Part shown: positions 1 to 7,389 of the stretch, piece after piece
Layout: every line of letters begins with the position of its first letter
Position numbering within the stretch: position 1 is the first letter of the stretch
Notes under the pieces: generated by a model
The model's input: the letters and a program-made list of their open reading frames with translations, nothing else
Databases searched by the model: none
Told to the model about the DNA's origin: nothing
Position numbers and translations under genes: made by a program
DNA from: Armatimonadaceae bacterium
GTDB taxonomy: Bacteria > Armatimonadota > Armatimonadia > Armatimonadales > Armatimonadaceae
Assembly: GCA_030446525.1 (NCBI GenBank)
Contig: JAUJNC010000208.1
Coordinates: 1-17,939 of the forward strand
Length of the DNA: 17,939 nucleotides
Reading direction: 5' to 3'

Positions 1-9
1 CGGCCAGGC

Positions 10-249
10 TCACTCAGCCCCCGCTTTGTACCGTTCCAACTTCGCCTCCCAGTCGGGGAAGCCCGCCCAGCGCAGCACCAGCTCGTTGAGCGCGATATCG
101 CAGGCGAGGCAGATGGGGCGATAGAGGTTGTCGTCCGCGCAGATTTGCCACTGGTGCTCGGCCGGTGCCCCGCAGCGCAAGCAAGGCAGGCGCCGGACAC
201 CGCGCACCGTGTAGGGTTGCCGCCGGCCGTGCTTTTTCACCCCGCCCAT
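10..249 (-). CDS. Small CxxC zinc-ribbon-like phage protein (79 aa)
   Basis: Unknown function. Two cysteine pairs are visible: PCLRCGAP near the middle and ICLACD about 23 residues later, a spacing that would suit one zinc site. The region between (HQWQICADDNLYRP) and the C-terminal stretch NELVLRWAGFPDWEAKLERY look well folded and helical. The ATG at 249 shares one base with the stop of the M23 peptidase gene upstream (TGATG), so the two are probably translationally coupled. It is the last gene before the left edge. Short CxxC proteins of this kind are frequent in phage late regions, but no reaction can be assigned. The frame is clean and codon third positions are G/C rich. Confidence 0.75.
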   Translation of the reverse strand: MGGVKKHGRRQPYTVRGVRRLPCLRCGAPAEHQWQICADDNLYRPICLACDIALNELVLRWAGFPDWEAKLERYKAGAE

Positions 250-1532
250 CAGTGGTTATGCCCGTCGCCGTAGGAGTGGTCGCCGGTCGCCGGCTGCATT
301 TGCTGGAGGTAGCTCACGAGGTCGAAGTCGATACCCGAGCCGCCTTGTGGGCCGAAGCCAGATTGAATGCCCCAGCCCTTGCCGAGGTGGAGGTGCGCGC
401 CGGTGCCGGCCGCGTTGCCCGTCTCGCCCACCCCGCCGATGTGCCAGCCGCCCTCGACGCGCTGCCCGGCCTGCACCAGCGGGGGCTGGTAGAGGTGCGC
501 GTAGTACTCGTCGGTCCCGTCGTCGGAGCGAATCATCACGTAGTAGCCGCCGATGTCGTTCCAGCCGGCGGACGTCACCGTGCCGCTGGTGAGCGCGTAG
601 ACCGGCGTGCCGGCCGGGGCGATGATGTCGGTGGAGCCGCGCTCGCCCGAGTCGTGGTGCGTCCTGATGGCCCCGGTGTAGCCCGCGACCGGGAACGTGC
701 CCGGCCCGGCGGTGCCGCCGCCGCCCCAGTCCCGGCCCGCCGAGCCCGGCACGGCGTTGGGGTCGAACGCCAGCCCGATGCCCTCGTAGGCTTCGCGTAC
801 CCTGTCGAGGTACTGCGCCATCGTGGCGTTCTGGTGCTCGTCGGTGGCGTGCAGCCCCGCGTTGGGATTGCCGAGGTACCAGAGCCCGATTTGCTGCTGG
901 AGCGTCCGGCCCTGGTACAAGTCGTCCGCCAGGTTGTCGATAATCGCCTTGACGCCCGACTGGGGGGAGTCGAACGTGGCGAACTCGCGCGCCATGCCGC
1001 TGGTGCTGCCGGTCTGCCCGTCCCAGCCGGTCCCCGTCAGGCCGCCGTAGTTGTAGCGGCTGGGGAGGTAGGAGCCGTCCGCACCGAGCTGGCTCTCCAG
1101 CAGCATGATGCCGAGCACCGTGCCGATGTTGACGCCCCGGTCGGCGGCGTAGTTCGCCATGTACTCGCCCAAGCCCGCCAGCGGGGAGTTGGGGCGCGTG
1201 CTGGCAATCCACTGGTCGATGGCGTTGCCGCTGACGCGCGGGGCCTGGCCGGGCTGCCCGCCCCACTGGCTGTTGTCCCAGGGGTCGCGCTCGCCCGCGC
1301 CGGCCACCCCCCACTGGCTGTTGTCCCAGGGGTCGCGCCCGTCGTCGGCCCAGGACGGCCCCAGGCCCCAGGGATTGGCCGCGTAGGCGTCCATGCCGAC
1401 CGGCAGCCCCCACTCGTCGGTGAGGACGTTCGCGGTCGGCGTGGCGCGCGGGCCGCCGCCGAACAGCCCTTTGGTGTTCTCCACCAGCTTGTCCCAGGGT
1501 ATGTCGATGCCGCCGGTGGGAAACATGCTCAC
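249..1532 (-). CDS. Virion-type murein hydrolase: lysozyme/glucosaminidase-like domain plus M23 endopeptidase (427 aa)
   Basis: Probably a two-activity peptidoglycan hydrolase. Residues 1-60 are a low-complexity head. Residues 66-96 hold two copies of RDPWDNSQWG with a 16-residue period. Residues about 105-250 resemble a glucosaminidase or lysozyme-like fold, with a possible catalytic Glu146 in IMLLESQLGADG and the following NYGGL typical of that family. Residues about 280-400 are an M23 metallopeptidase: His292/293 and Asp302 in the first motif (STDIIAPAGTPVYA), His346 in YYAHLY, and HLHLG with His380 and His382 as zinc-site residues. No signal peptide is seen. Lying among structural genes, it fits a tail- or virion-associated lysin better than a free endolysin, but the latter is not excluded. 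The GTG start overlaps the upstream stop by four bases (GTGA). Confidence 0.85.
   Translation of the reverse strand: MSMFPTGGIDIPWDKLVENTKGLFGGGPRATPTANVLTDEWGLPVGMDAYAANPWGLGPSWADDGRDPWDNSQWGVAGAGERDPWDNSQWGGQPGQAPRVSGNAIDQWIASTRPNSPLAGLGEYMANYAADRGVNIGTVLGIMLLESQLGADGSYLPSRYNYGGLTGTGWDGQTGSTSGMAREFATFDSPQSGVKAIIDNLADDLYQGRTLQQQIGLWYLGNPNAGLHATDEHQNATMAQYLDRVREAYEGIGLAFDPNAVPGSAGRDWGGGGTAGPGTFPVAGYTGAIRTHHDSGERGSTDIIAPAGTPVYALTSGTVTSAGWNDIGGYYVMIRSDDGTDEYYAHLYQPPLVQAGQRVEGGWHIGGVGETGNAAGTGAHLHLGKGWGIQSGFGPQGGSGIDFDLVSYLQQMQPATGDHSYGDGHNH
1261..1338 (-). repeat. Two 30-bp direct repeats, 48-bp period, coding for RDPWDNSQWG
   Basis: An identical 30-base block occurs at 1261-1290 and 1309-1338. 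It lies inside the M23 peptidase gene and encodes two copies of a Trp/Asp-rich ten-residue motif in a 16-residue period, placed between the protein's head and its lysozyme-like domain. The near-identity at DNA level suggests a recent duplication. Confidence 0.85.
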
Positions 1533-1762
1533 GCTAGAGCTGTCGGGTTAGTCCCGCTTGTCACGGTCCACGTAACGTCCCCTATGCGCCACGGATACCA
1601 CGGCGAGGGATACGGCGTGATGGGGTAGGGGTGGGGTACGTACGGGATGTATGGATAGGTGCGCTGCGGCCATACCGGGTTGGCCCGCCCGCAGTGCGGG
1701 CAATAGCCGCAGTTGGGGCAGGGTTTGGCGGCCTCGTGTGTGTGCTTCTGCTCGTCTGCCAT
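1529..1762 (-). CDS. CPxC / proline-tyrosine-rich small protein (77 aa)
   Basis: Unknown function. Residues about 15-25 carry two closely spaced cysteine pairs, CPNCGYCPHCGR, which could form a compact zinc knuckle. The following 35 residues are rich in Pro, Tyr and Trp (for example YPYIPYVPHPYPITPYP), resembling an extended or surface-exposed linker. The C-terminus (IGDVTWTVTSGTNPTALA) is beta-like. It starts four bases after the stop of the upstream gene and its own stop overlaps the GTG start of the M23 gene, so it belongs to the same late operon. It could be a small virion or assembly protein; nothing identifies it further. Confidence 0.7.
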   Translation of the reverse strand: MADEQKHTHEAAKPCPNCGYCPHCGRANPVWPQRTYPYIPYVPHPYPITPYPSPWYPWRIGDVTWTVTSGTNPTALA

Positions 1763-1765
1763 CGT

Positions 1766-2149
1766 TTACCCCCAGTTGTTCGGGCGGCCGGCGAACGCGG
1801 CGTCCGGGCGCTCGCCGCGCTGCGCCGCCGACTGCATGCCGAACCGCTGGTGCATGCGCCCCGCCTGTTGGCCGAAGTAGTCGGTCGCCTGCAGCATGGG
1901 GTTCTGCGTCGCCGCGTTGAGGAAGTCGCTATAGATTTGCGAGTAGTTGTTCCTGGCGAACTGGGCCAGCGGTGCGTTGAAGTCGCCGTTGGGCGCCAGC
2001 GCCGAGACGATGCGCCCCCAGGCCACGGAGGGGTTGCGGGCGTAGAACTGCCCTTGCAGGCCGGTGTTCGCCTGCCCGCCGTTGAAGTCGGCCCAGGTGG
2101 TCGGCGTCCCGGCCTGCCCGCGCTGCCAGAAGTCGAGCCACTGGTCCAT
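1766..2149 (-). CDS. Hypothetical, probable structural-region protein (127 aa)
   Basis: No recognised family. The protein is Gln, Asn and aromatic rich (MDQWLDFWQRGQ; FARNNYSQIYSDFLNAA; FGQQAGRMHQRFGMQ) and predicted mainly helical, with no membrane segment and no cysteine. The ATG follows immediately after the TAG of the upstream gene (TAGATG). A GGGAGG ribosome-binding site lies inside the end of that gene, so the pair is likely coupled. Shared composition with the 202-residue upstream product suggests both belong to one virion or assembly substructure, but that is inference. Confidence 0.65.
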   Translation of the reverse strand: MDQWLDFWQRGQAGTPTTWADFNGGQANTGLQGQFYARNPSVAWGRIVSALAPNGDFNAPLAQFARNNYSQIYSDFLNAATQNPMLQATDYFGQQAGRMHQRFGMQSAAQRGERPDAAFAGRPNNWG

Positions 2150-2758
2150 CTAGCCTCCCAGCATCCAAGAGAAGCGCGGGTCGGAGCGCAGGAAGTCCAC
2201 CATGCCGCCGCCGGTCGCGTTGGGTGCCCCGGCGTTGATGTTGCCGAGCTGGTACTGCCCGAAGCCCTCCTGGAATTGGTCGCGCGCGATCTGCCCGAAC
2301 ACCGGGTCGAAGGGCGCTTGCCCGAGGCCGATGATGCTCGCCAGTTGCGCGGCCCCCTGCGCGTCAGTCCCGGCACGGGCGATGGTGTTCACCAGGGTCG
2401 GGTTCGAGAGGAAGGCGTTGGTGCTGCCGGAGAGGAAATTGTTGAAGTCCTGCGCGCCGCCCTGCGCCTGCTGCGCGAACTGGCCGATGAGGTCGCCCAC
2501 GCTGGTGAGCGGGTTGCCCGCCGCCAGCATCGCCCCCAGCCAGGGGCGGACCTGCTGCTGGAACTGGTTCATAATCATGCGCCCGAAGTCGTTGAGGGGC
2601 GCGCCGGGCGTGATGCCGTTCGCCTGCGCCCACAGCGCCCGCTGGGCCGCCGCAGAGTCGGCGATGCCGGTGCCCTGCCGCGCGCTGGTCATGGCCGGGA
2701 CGTTCGGGGCGGGGCGCGGGGGGACGCCCCCCCCAAAGCCGGGGTCGAAAGCACTCAT
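2150..2758 (-). CDS. Hypothetical, probable structural-region protein (202 aa)
   Basis: No recognised family. It begins with a Gly/Pro-rich leader (MSAFDPGFGGGVPPRPAPN). The rest is helical and rich in Gln, Ala, Asn and Phe (MIMNQFQQQVRPWLGAM; LIGQFAQQAQGGAQDF; FQEGFGQYQLGNINAGAP). A strong AAGGAGG site lies about eight bases before the ATG. Composition without charge clusters, and position between portal and M23 lysin, fit a minor virion or internal protein. It is not a recognisable capsid protein. The frame is intact over its whole length, and it is directly followed by the 127-residue gene. Confidence 0.65.
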   Translation of the reverse strand: MSAFDPGFGGGVPPRPAPNVPAMTSARQGTGIADSAAAQRALWAQANGITPGAPLNDFGRMIMNQFQQQVRPWLGAMLAAGNPLTSVGDLIGQFAQQAQGGAQDFNNFLSGSTNAFLSNPTLVNTIARAGTDAQGAAQLASIIGLGQAPFDPVFGQIARDQFQEGFGQYQLGNINAGAPNATGGGMVDFLRSDPRFSWMLGG

Positions 2759-2792
2759 GTCCGTGTCCTCCTTCGTGTGTGCGCTCGGGCGA

Positions 2793-2960
2793 CTACCCGA
2801 GCGATCGTGTCGGCAGGCCGCGGCGCTGCCACGCCTGCCGCGCCTCGCAGTGCAGGTTCCACACGTCGTCGTCGGTGCCGTGGCGCAGCACCCAGTGCGC
2901 GCCGCGCCAGGCCAAGAGGCGCAGCCGGAAGCCGAGCCGCGAGCGGGGGTTCGTCAGCAT
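2793..2960 (-). CDS. Small Arg/Trp-rich hypothetical protein (55 aa)
   Basis: A short gene supported by a good AGGAGG ribosome-binding site eight to nine bases before its ATG and by high G/C third positions. The product is basic and aromatic (MLTNPRSRLGFRLRLLAW; HWVLRHGTDDDVWNLHCEA), with a single cysteine and no membrane segment. It lies between two other small late genes with only short gaps. Function unknown. Longer reading frames across it in other registers have arginine-rich shadow composition and no ribosome-binding site. Confidence 0.55.
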   Translation of the reverse strand: MLTNPRSRLGFRLRLLAWRGAHWVLRHGTDDDVWNLHCEARQAWQRRGLPTRSLG

Positions 2961-2980
2961 GGCGGCGTCCTCCTGCGCTG

Positions 2981-3190
2981 CTAGTAGTCGCCGTCACTCA
3001 GGACGTGGGCGGCGGGGGTGTGGGGGAGTTCTCGGAGCGTGTACGGCTCGTCGGCGTGGGGCTTCAGCCCCCACTCTTTCAGTGCCGCGTCGAGGAGGCG
3101 CCGCGCCTCGGCCTCGTCCTCGGCCACCACGACCGACGCGCGCGGCACCGGGTAGAACCCGTCGTGGTCGGTGCAGGTGTAGACCTTCAC
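2981..3190 (-). CDS. Small hypothetical acidic protein (69 aa)
   Basis: The reading frame stays open far upstream, but the part with natural protein composition begins at a GTG at 3190 preceded by GAGGT, giving VKVYTCTDHDGFYPVP then a helix AEDEAEARRLLDAALKEWG and the tail SDGDY. It is compact, acidic and soluble, with no cysteine pair or membrane segment. This layout (beta hairpin, then an EARRLL helix, then a beta strand) looks like a small accessory phage protein that acts on or beside DNA or another protein, but no function can be given. The upstream part of the frame overlaps the portal and adjacent genes and is a shadow. Confidence 0.65.
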   Translation of the reverse strand: MKVYTCTDHDGFYPVPRASVVVAEDEAEARRLLDAALKEWGLKPHADEPYTLRELPHTPAAHVLSDGDY

Positions 3191-3221
3191 GGGCACCTCG
3201 CTACATGTTCGCCATCGGCCC

Positions 3222-3473
3222 TTAGCGCAACGGGGTCGGAGTGCGGATAATCGTTGCCGCCTGGAGCAACTGTCGGTACTCCAAGAGGGTGTGCAGTGGT
3301 AGGGCGAGGTGCTGCACCTCCAGACCGTCCACGAGGACGCCGATGTGGAGTTGACCCTTCTCGACCATGCTGATGACGCTGACATGGTCCTGGGCGGTTT
3401 GCGGCTCGGGCATTGCGGGTGCGTTACCCGCCCAATTTGCCCCCAGCGGGTTCGGCCCCATCGTCTGTCCCAC
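3222..3473 (-). CDS. Hypothetical protein downstream of portal (83 aa)
   Basis: Unknown function. Starts at GTG 3473 with a long purine-rich ribosome-binding site (GGAGGAGGACC) just upstream. After a Gly/Asn/Pro-rich head (PNPLGANWAGNAPAMPEP) the protein has a beta-rich core (HVSVISMVEKGQLHIGVL) and a helix (LHTLLEYRQLLQAAT). It lies 15 bases after the portal stop, so it is probably cotranslated with it. It could be a small head or completion protein by position, which is inference only. Confidence 0.65.
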   Translation of the reverse strand: MGQTMGPNPLGANWAGNAPAMPEPQTAQDHVSVISMVEKGQLHIGVLVDGLEVQHLALPLHTLLEYRQLLQAATIIRTPTPLR

Positions 3474-3488
3474 GGTCCTCCTCCTGCG

Positions 3489-5577
3489 CTAAATGTTCTG
3501 CATCGGGTTGCGTATCGGTTGCGGCGCGGCGGCATTAGGTGAAGGAGCACCCGGCATGGGCGTGCGCCCCGGCGGCCCCGGCGGGCCGGGCGGGCGCGGC
3601 GGCGAGGGCAGGCCGGGGCGGCCACCGGGCGGGCCACCGCCGGGCGGCCCCTGCTGCGCCTGCGCCTCCATGTTGCGGCTCCACTGCCAGAGGGAGTACA
3701 ACACGGGGTTGTGCCTGCCGAGGGCCTCCATAATCTTGGCCTTGACCACGTTCGGGTCTTGGTTGGCGGCGTCGCGGAAGATGCCCTGTTCCAAGTCCTC
3801 GGGACTCTCGTAGCCCAGTTCCTTCCGCACGGTGTCGAGGTCGATGACCTTGGCCTGCAACTCCTGCAAGAGGCGGTTGCTCTTGACGACAAGCTGTTGC
3901 TCGTTCGTCCTCTTGTAGCGGACGATGTTGCGGGTGCCGTTCTTCAGGATGTCCGCCGGGTCGAGGACGGAGTAGCCCTTGCCGCTCTTGCGGGCGCGGT
4001 AGACGAGCCCCGGGAACAGCTTCCCGTCCCCCGTCCCCTTGCGCGCCGCCAGTTCCAGCACGAGGCGGTTGATGCGCTGCATGCCGCGCTCGACGTGGTC
4101 CATGACCGGGTCGATGGTCAGCGCGCCGGCGCTCTCGGTGGCGAGGAATCGGTGGAAGACGCTCTCGGGCGGCCCGCGGCCGGCCAGGAGCGGCGGGGGG
4201 GGGTGGCGGCGGTCGGCGGTGGTGCTCTGCATGGCCGTCGAGCCGTCGGCCGAGCCGGTGACGGTCGTGAGGAGGGTTCAATCTTGTCGCCGAGGGTACG
4301 CGAGTGTAGCCGCCGACGCCGGTGTTGGGTTCGTAACGCTCCGCGTCAACCTTCGTGTCGATGTAGTGAATGGCGTGCAGGTCGTCCTGCTTGAACAGCG
4401 GAGGTTGTCGCCTTCACCATCTGGTCGAAGTAGCCGGAAGGCGTCGATCACGGCCCGAGCACCCCGCGCATGGCCCGCGCGCTGTGGTCGTCCCAGCCGG
4501 ACGCCGCCTCGGTGAGCGGCGTCGCGATTCCGCAGGTTTTCGAGTTGATAACAACAAAACCCGAAATCAATCCAGGTGGGCTTCTTAATCCAGCGGTCCT
4601 TCTCGGCCCGCGCACTCGGCGCTGGTGGTGCCGTAGCGCGAGTTGCCGATGGTGTAGCCCGGCCAGTCCCGGTGACGCTGTGCCACAGCCCGTGGCGGTC
4701 GAGGTGCCCGATGATGCGGAGCTCGGTGTCCTCCTCGTACGGGTAGCGGTGCGCGGCGGCCAGTAGAGCAGTGTCGCCGTCGCGCTTCCAGCAGGTACGC
4801 CTCGTCAATCTCCGGGTAGATGGCCCGCGCCTCGCCGAGCGTCATGCGGTGGATGCGCACCGTCTCGTGGGCCATCGGGTAGAGCTCGTTCAGCGGGATG
4901 GGCTCGTAGGTGTAGGTACTCTGTCCGCGTCCGGGTCGATATTCAGCGTCCAGCCCCAGGAGCCCAATATTTCCCATGAGGATGGACAGCCCGACCTCCT
5001 TCCTGGGAGGTTCGGCTGCGTGTCGCCGCGGCTGGTGCGCTCGTCCCAGTCCTCCTCGGCGCAGTCGCGCCAGGCGCAGCAGTCCTCGATGTACTGGGCG
5101 GTCCTCGGTACTCCTCGTCGTCGGTCCTGGGCTCCACCTCGTAGACCAGGCGGTCGTGGGTCAGGGCGCACAGGCCGATGAGGCCGGTCCACCAGCGTGG
5201 CCGGCTGCGAGCGGGTGTGGACGATGTCGTAGAGCGGCGGCGTTGGCCGCCGTGCCGTCGAGCTTCGTGTGCTCCTGCGAGAGGTAGTAGCACTGCACCT
5301 GCTTCTTCGTGATGTACTCGTTCCTGGCCCGGTACCGCTCCTCGGCGTGGGTGGCGATGTCGACAATCTCCCAGCGCGTCGGCGGGCGCTTGCCGTAGCG
5401 GGACCGCTTCTCCAAGTCCTTGATGGTCGGAGGCCGAATATCGGGCGGCTTGGGGCGCTTCTTCTCTTTGAGTTCGGGCGCCTGCGGCGCAGGGCGGGCA
5501 CGCGCGGGTTGCGGACGGGCGGGCCGCCGAGTGGGCCACCGGGCGGGCCGGGCATGGCGCCGGGCGGAGCTCATCAT
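3489..5577 (-). CDS. Portal protein, reconstructed across about a dozen frame changes (about 695 aa)
   Basis: The portal would form the dodecameric ring at the head vertex through which terminase pumps DNA. The 3' third (3489 to about 4240) is one clean frame with MDHVERGMQRINRLVLELA and a helical clip/crown-like region, ending in a Pro/Gly tail. Further upstream the same protein continues in alternating frames: APELKEKKRPKPPDI and WEIVDIATHAEERYRA near 5.35-5.50 kb, LIGLCALTHDRLVYEV at 5.15, MGNIGLLGLDAEYRPG at 4.95, EEDTELRIIGHLDRHGLW at 4.70, PLTEAASGWDDHSARAM at 4.48, and FKQDDLHAIHYIDTK at 4.37. The total length fits known portals. The start is ATG 5577 or 5574, overlapping the upstream stop; a second ATG at 5555 opens a Pro/Gly-rich head in another frame. 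The portal assignment rests on length, position after terminase and overall pattern, not a single signature. Confidence 0.7.
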
Positions 5578-5984
5578 GAGCGGCTCCGCGCCGGACAGGA
5601 TGCCGGGGCGGAGCCGACGGGCGGGCCGGGCGGGCTCGCGCCGGGCGGCGGGGCGCCCCGCCGGGGCCAGGCGGGCCGGGCGTCCGGGGCCACGCTGCGC
5701 CCGCGCGCGGGGACGTTGGTGATGAGCGTCACCCGGTCCTCGTCGGACAGTTGGGTGACGAATTGCGGCCAGCGCCTTCGGGCTCTCGCGCTGGTCCACC
5801 AGCAGCTCGGCGATGACCGGCGGCGGGGCGCCCGTGGCCTGGGAGAGCATCATGACCAGCTGCGGCGGCACGGGCAGCAGGGTGCGCCGGGCGCGCCGGG
5901 AAACCGGGGGCAGCCCGGGAAGGCCGCCCGGTCGGCCCTGGCGGTGCTGTGGGTTGGGGGCGGCGGTGCAGCCGCCCTGCTCAC
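5574..5984 (-). CDS. Proline-rich hypothetical protein upstream of portal, frameshifted (about 136 aa)
   Basis: Unknown function. The GTG at 5984 overlaps the stop of the preceding gene (GTGA), and its own stop overlaps the portal ATG, so the span is well fixed at both ends. Recognisable coding pieces are PVPPQLVMMLSQATGAPPP, AELLVDQRESPKALAA, then after a one-base shift near 5765 FVTQLSDEDRVTLITNVP, and a Pro/Gly tail (GAPPPGASPPGPPVGSAP). The first 40 codons probably carry another shift. The layout (flexible Pro-rich ends around a short helical core) resembles a small accessory head protein, or a detached N-terminal part of the portal. Confidence 0.5.
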
Positions 5985-6202
5985 GCGTACCATTTCGGGA
6001 TGGCGTTGAACGCTTGCTCCCCGTCAAGGTCGTTCAGGTAGCGCAGCAGCAGCGCGTCGGCCCGCGCGTGGGCAATCTCCAGGTCGGTGGTGTGGCCGAA
6101 GCTCCCGCAACGCCTCGACCAGTTCGGCGCGCGTCAGTCCTGCGGGATTGGCCCGATGGTGTCCTCGCGGGTCCACTGGAAATGACTGGTGTCAATCATC
6201 AT
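5981..6202 (-). CDS. Small hypothetical protein, frameshifted (about 73 aa)
   Basis: Starts at ATG 6202 or 6199 behind a GAGGAG site, overlapping the end of the upstream gene. The first part reads MIDTSHFQWTREDTIGPI. A shift near 6138 gives LTRAELVEALREL, and another near 6105 gives GHTTDLEIAHARADALLL then LNDLDGEQAFNAIPKWYA and the stop. The composition after joining is that of a normal soluble helical protein. The stop is overlapped by the GTG of the next gene. Function unknown. It is only visible if frames are joined, so automated calling is likely to miss it. Confidence 0.5.
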
Positions 6203-6934
6203 GCTCCTCGTCGGGGGCGGGGCGGGGATAGCCCGGGTGTCCGGCGTGGCGTTCGTGTAGGTCGCGTACTGCCCGGCGTACCAAGCGGACGCGGGCCGCT
6301 CCCTGTCCGCCTCCCACCGCGGCTCGATGTGGGCCATGTGCTGGCACATGTGGCGTACGTAATCCGGGTGGGATGCCAGCACTTGCTGTCACAACAGGCA
6401 AGGTGGGGGTGGCCCTGCAGGGGCGAGGCCGGACGAAGGCCGGAGCGGTGGGCCGGGATAGCGCCCGTGCCGCTCCAGCCAGTCGAGCGTGTACGCCTTC
6501 GCAACTCGGCCAGCTCGGCGCGCAGGGCGTCCGTGTCCACGTCGTCCGTATACCAACTCAACTCGTTGACTGGCTCTTCAAGCGTCCTGCTCCACGCCGT
6601 CCTCCCGTTCCGCGAGGGCGTCCAGCAGCCGGAACGGGAGTGGGTAGCGCGCCTCGTAGTGGGCGCGCACCTGCTCGGGGGTCGTCCCGGCCATGCCGCA
6701 CCAGCGGGCGCACTCGTCACCCTCGCGGATGAAGATGGCGGCCTCCAGGGCGTTGACGCGGAGAGGGTGCGGCACCAGGCGCTTCGGGTGGCCTTGTACG
6801 CGGCCTCCACTTCGTCATGCGGCGTGTCGAACCCAGGCGCGTCCAGGTCACTCCGAATCTGGTGCCAGAACGCCGCCGCCAGGTCCACGGCCGCGCTCGT
6901 GGGGCAGGCCGTCGTCGCCGTACCACGCCGTCAT
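6192..6934 (-). CDS. Hypothetical protein, frameshifted (about 245 aa)
   Basis: Starts at ATG 6934 after GAGGAGG, overlapping the stop of the upstream gene (ATGA). Coding pieces in order are MTAWYGDDGLP, AVDLAAAFWHQIRSDL, HDEVEAAYKATR, PHPLRVNALEAAIFIREG, ARWCGMAGTTPEQVRAHY, PLPFRLLDALAEREDGVE, DDVDTDALRAELAELR, YTLDWLERHGRYPGPPL, PDYVRHMCQHMAHIEPRW and probably PGYPRPAPDEEHDD at the end. At least six frame changes lie between them. The ARWCGMAGTTPEQVRAHYE part has a helix-turn-helix-like rhythm, but no family was recognised. Position between terminase and portal is common for unrelated small phage genes, so no role is given. Confidence 0.5.
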
Positions 6935-7131
6935 GCCGCCTCCTCGGTGACGTCAGGGCTGGCGTCCGGGGCCAGGAGCGCGCCTCCCGGCACGCGCAGG
7001 TGAAGAACTCGCGCACCTCAGGCGACACTTCCTCGAAGGGCATGTCCCCCACGTACACCAGCCGGGCGATGGCCGCGACGTGCTGGGCAATCGCCGCCTT
7101 GCGCTCAAGATGCCGACTTGCCTGCTGTTCT
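6931..7131 (-). CDS. Small hypothetical protein, frameshifted, start unresolved (about 65 aa)
   Basis: A good AGGAGG sits at about 7139-7144. The coding trace begins close behind it as KNSRQVGILE, continues one base out of register as RKAAIAQHVAAIARLVYV, GDMPFEEVSPEVREFF and CACREAR, and ends LLAPDASPDVTEEAA with a stop overlapping the next ATG. No start codon is in register at the expected place, which suggests that an indel also damaged the start. The product is helical and soluble, with a Cys-x-Cys. Function unknown. Confidence 0.4.
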
Positions 7132-7150
7132 TAGTGCCCCCTCCTGACTG

Positions 7151-7171
7151 CCGATACTCGCGTATTATCGG
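7151..7171. promoter_or_regulatory. Imperfect palindrome in intergenic gap
   Basis: The arms CCGATA and TATCGG at 7151-7156 and 7166-7171 enclose an inner ATAC/GTAT pair, making a 21-bp imperfect palindrome in one of the few gaps of the late unit. It covers the -10 of the promoter candidate described separately, so an operator is possible. With no T-run on either side it is a poor terminator. It does not match the palindrome at 11877-11886. Confidence 0.4.
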
Positions 7172-7192
7172 AACTCAGTCTAGCACGGTCAG
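7164..7192 (-). promoter_or_regulatory. Candidate minus-strand sigma70-type promoter
   Basis: On the minus strand CTGACC (7187-7192) and GATAAT (7164-7169) are 17 bases apart: four of six and five of six matches to the consensus. It points at the gene block from 7131 leftwards, in a local AT-richer gap, with an AGGAGG about 20-25 bases downstream. The -35 overlaps the end of the small membrane-protein gene. Confidence 0.4.
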
Positions 7193-7380
7193 AACGTCTC
7201 CCGCCTCGTGAACAGACAGAAGGCGATGAGCGCGCACCACAAAGTAGAGCGGACATGAGCGATTGCGTGCGTCAGGTCAGGGTGGTCCATGAACACTGCG
7301 GAGCTGAGCGTCACGACGGCAAGCGCAGGCGAGAGCCACAGCAGGCCCTGGATCAGCCGGTCGACCCGCTTACGGTCCAT
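7189..7380 (-). CDS. Small two-helix membrane protein (63 aa)
   Basis: Two hydrophobic segments are visible, LLWLSPALAVVTLSSAVFM (about residues 13-31) and LWCALIAFCLFT near the C-terminus, separated by a short polar loop (DHPDLTHAIAHVRS); both ends are basic. ATG 7380 is preferred over GTG 7386 because AAGGAG sits five bases before the ATG and would abut the GTG. It follows the large terminase stop by nine bases. Size and two membrane segments are compatible with a holin or an inner-membrane accessory, but neither is shown by sequence. It is one of few intact frames in the error-rich interval. Confidence 0.65.
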   Translation of the reverse strand: MDRKRVDRLIQGLLWLSPALAVVTLSSAVFMDHPDLTHAIAHVRSTLWCALIAFCLFTRRETF

Positions 7381-7389
7381 GCTCACTCC

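Noticed and set aside
1261..1338. Two 30-bp repeats with an 18-bp spacer as a CRISPR-like unit
   Set aside because: Only two copies, spacer too short, and the period is exactly 16 codons inside a real protein.
165..3250. Long plus-strand open frames (487 and 539 codons) opposite the M23 and structural genes
   Set aside because: They are antisense shadows of GC-rich genes: composition is Ala/Val/Arg/Gly heavy, no ribosome-binding sites or motifs are seen, and the minus-strand frames carry clear domains.
2981..3892. One 303-codon minus-strand gene
   Set aside because: Only the last 69 codons have natural composition; the rest overlaps the portal and neighbouring genes out of frame and is Ser/Arg/Thr-rich.
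7189..7380. Firm holin call for the two-helix membrane protein
   Set aside because: Size and two membrane segments fit, but no holin family motif is seen and the lysin is over 5 kb away.
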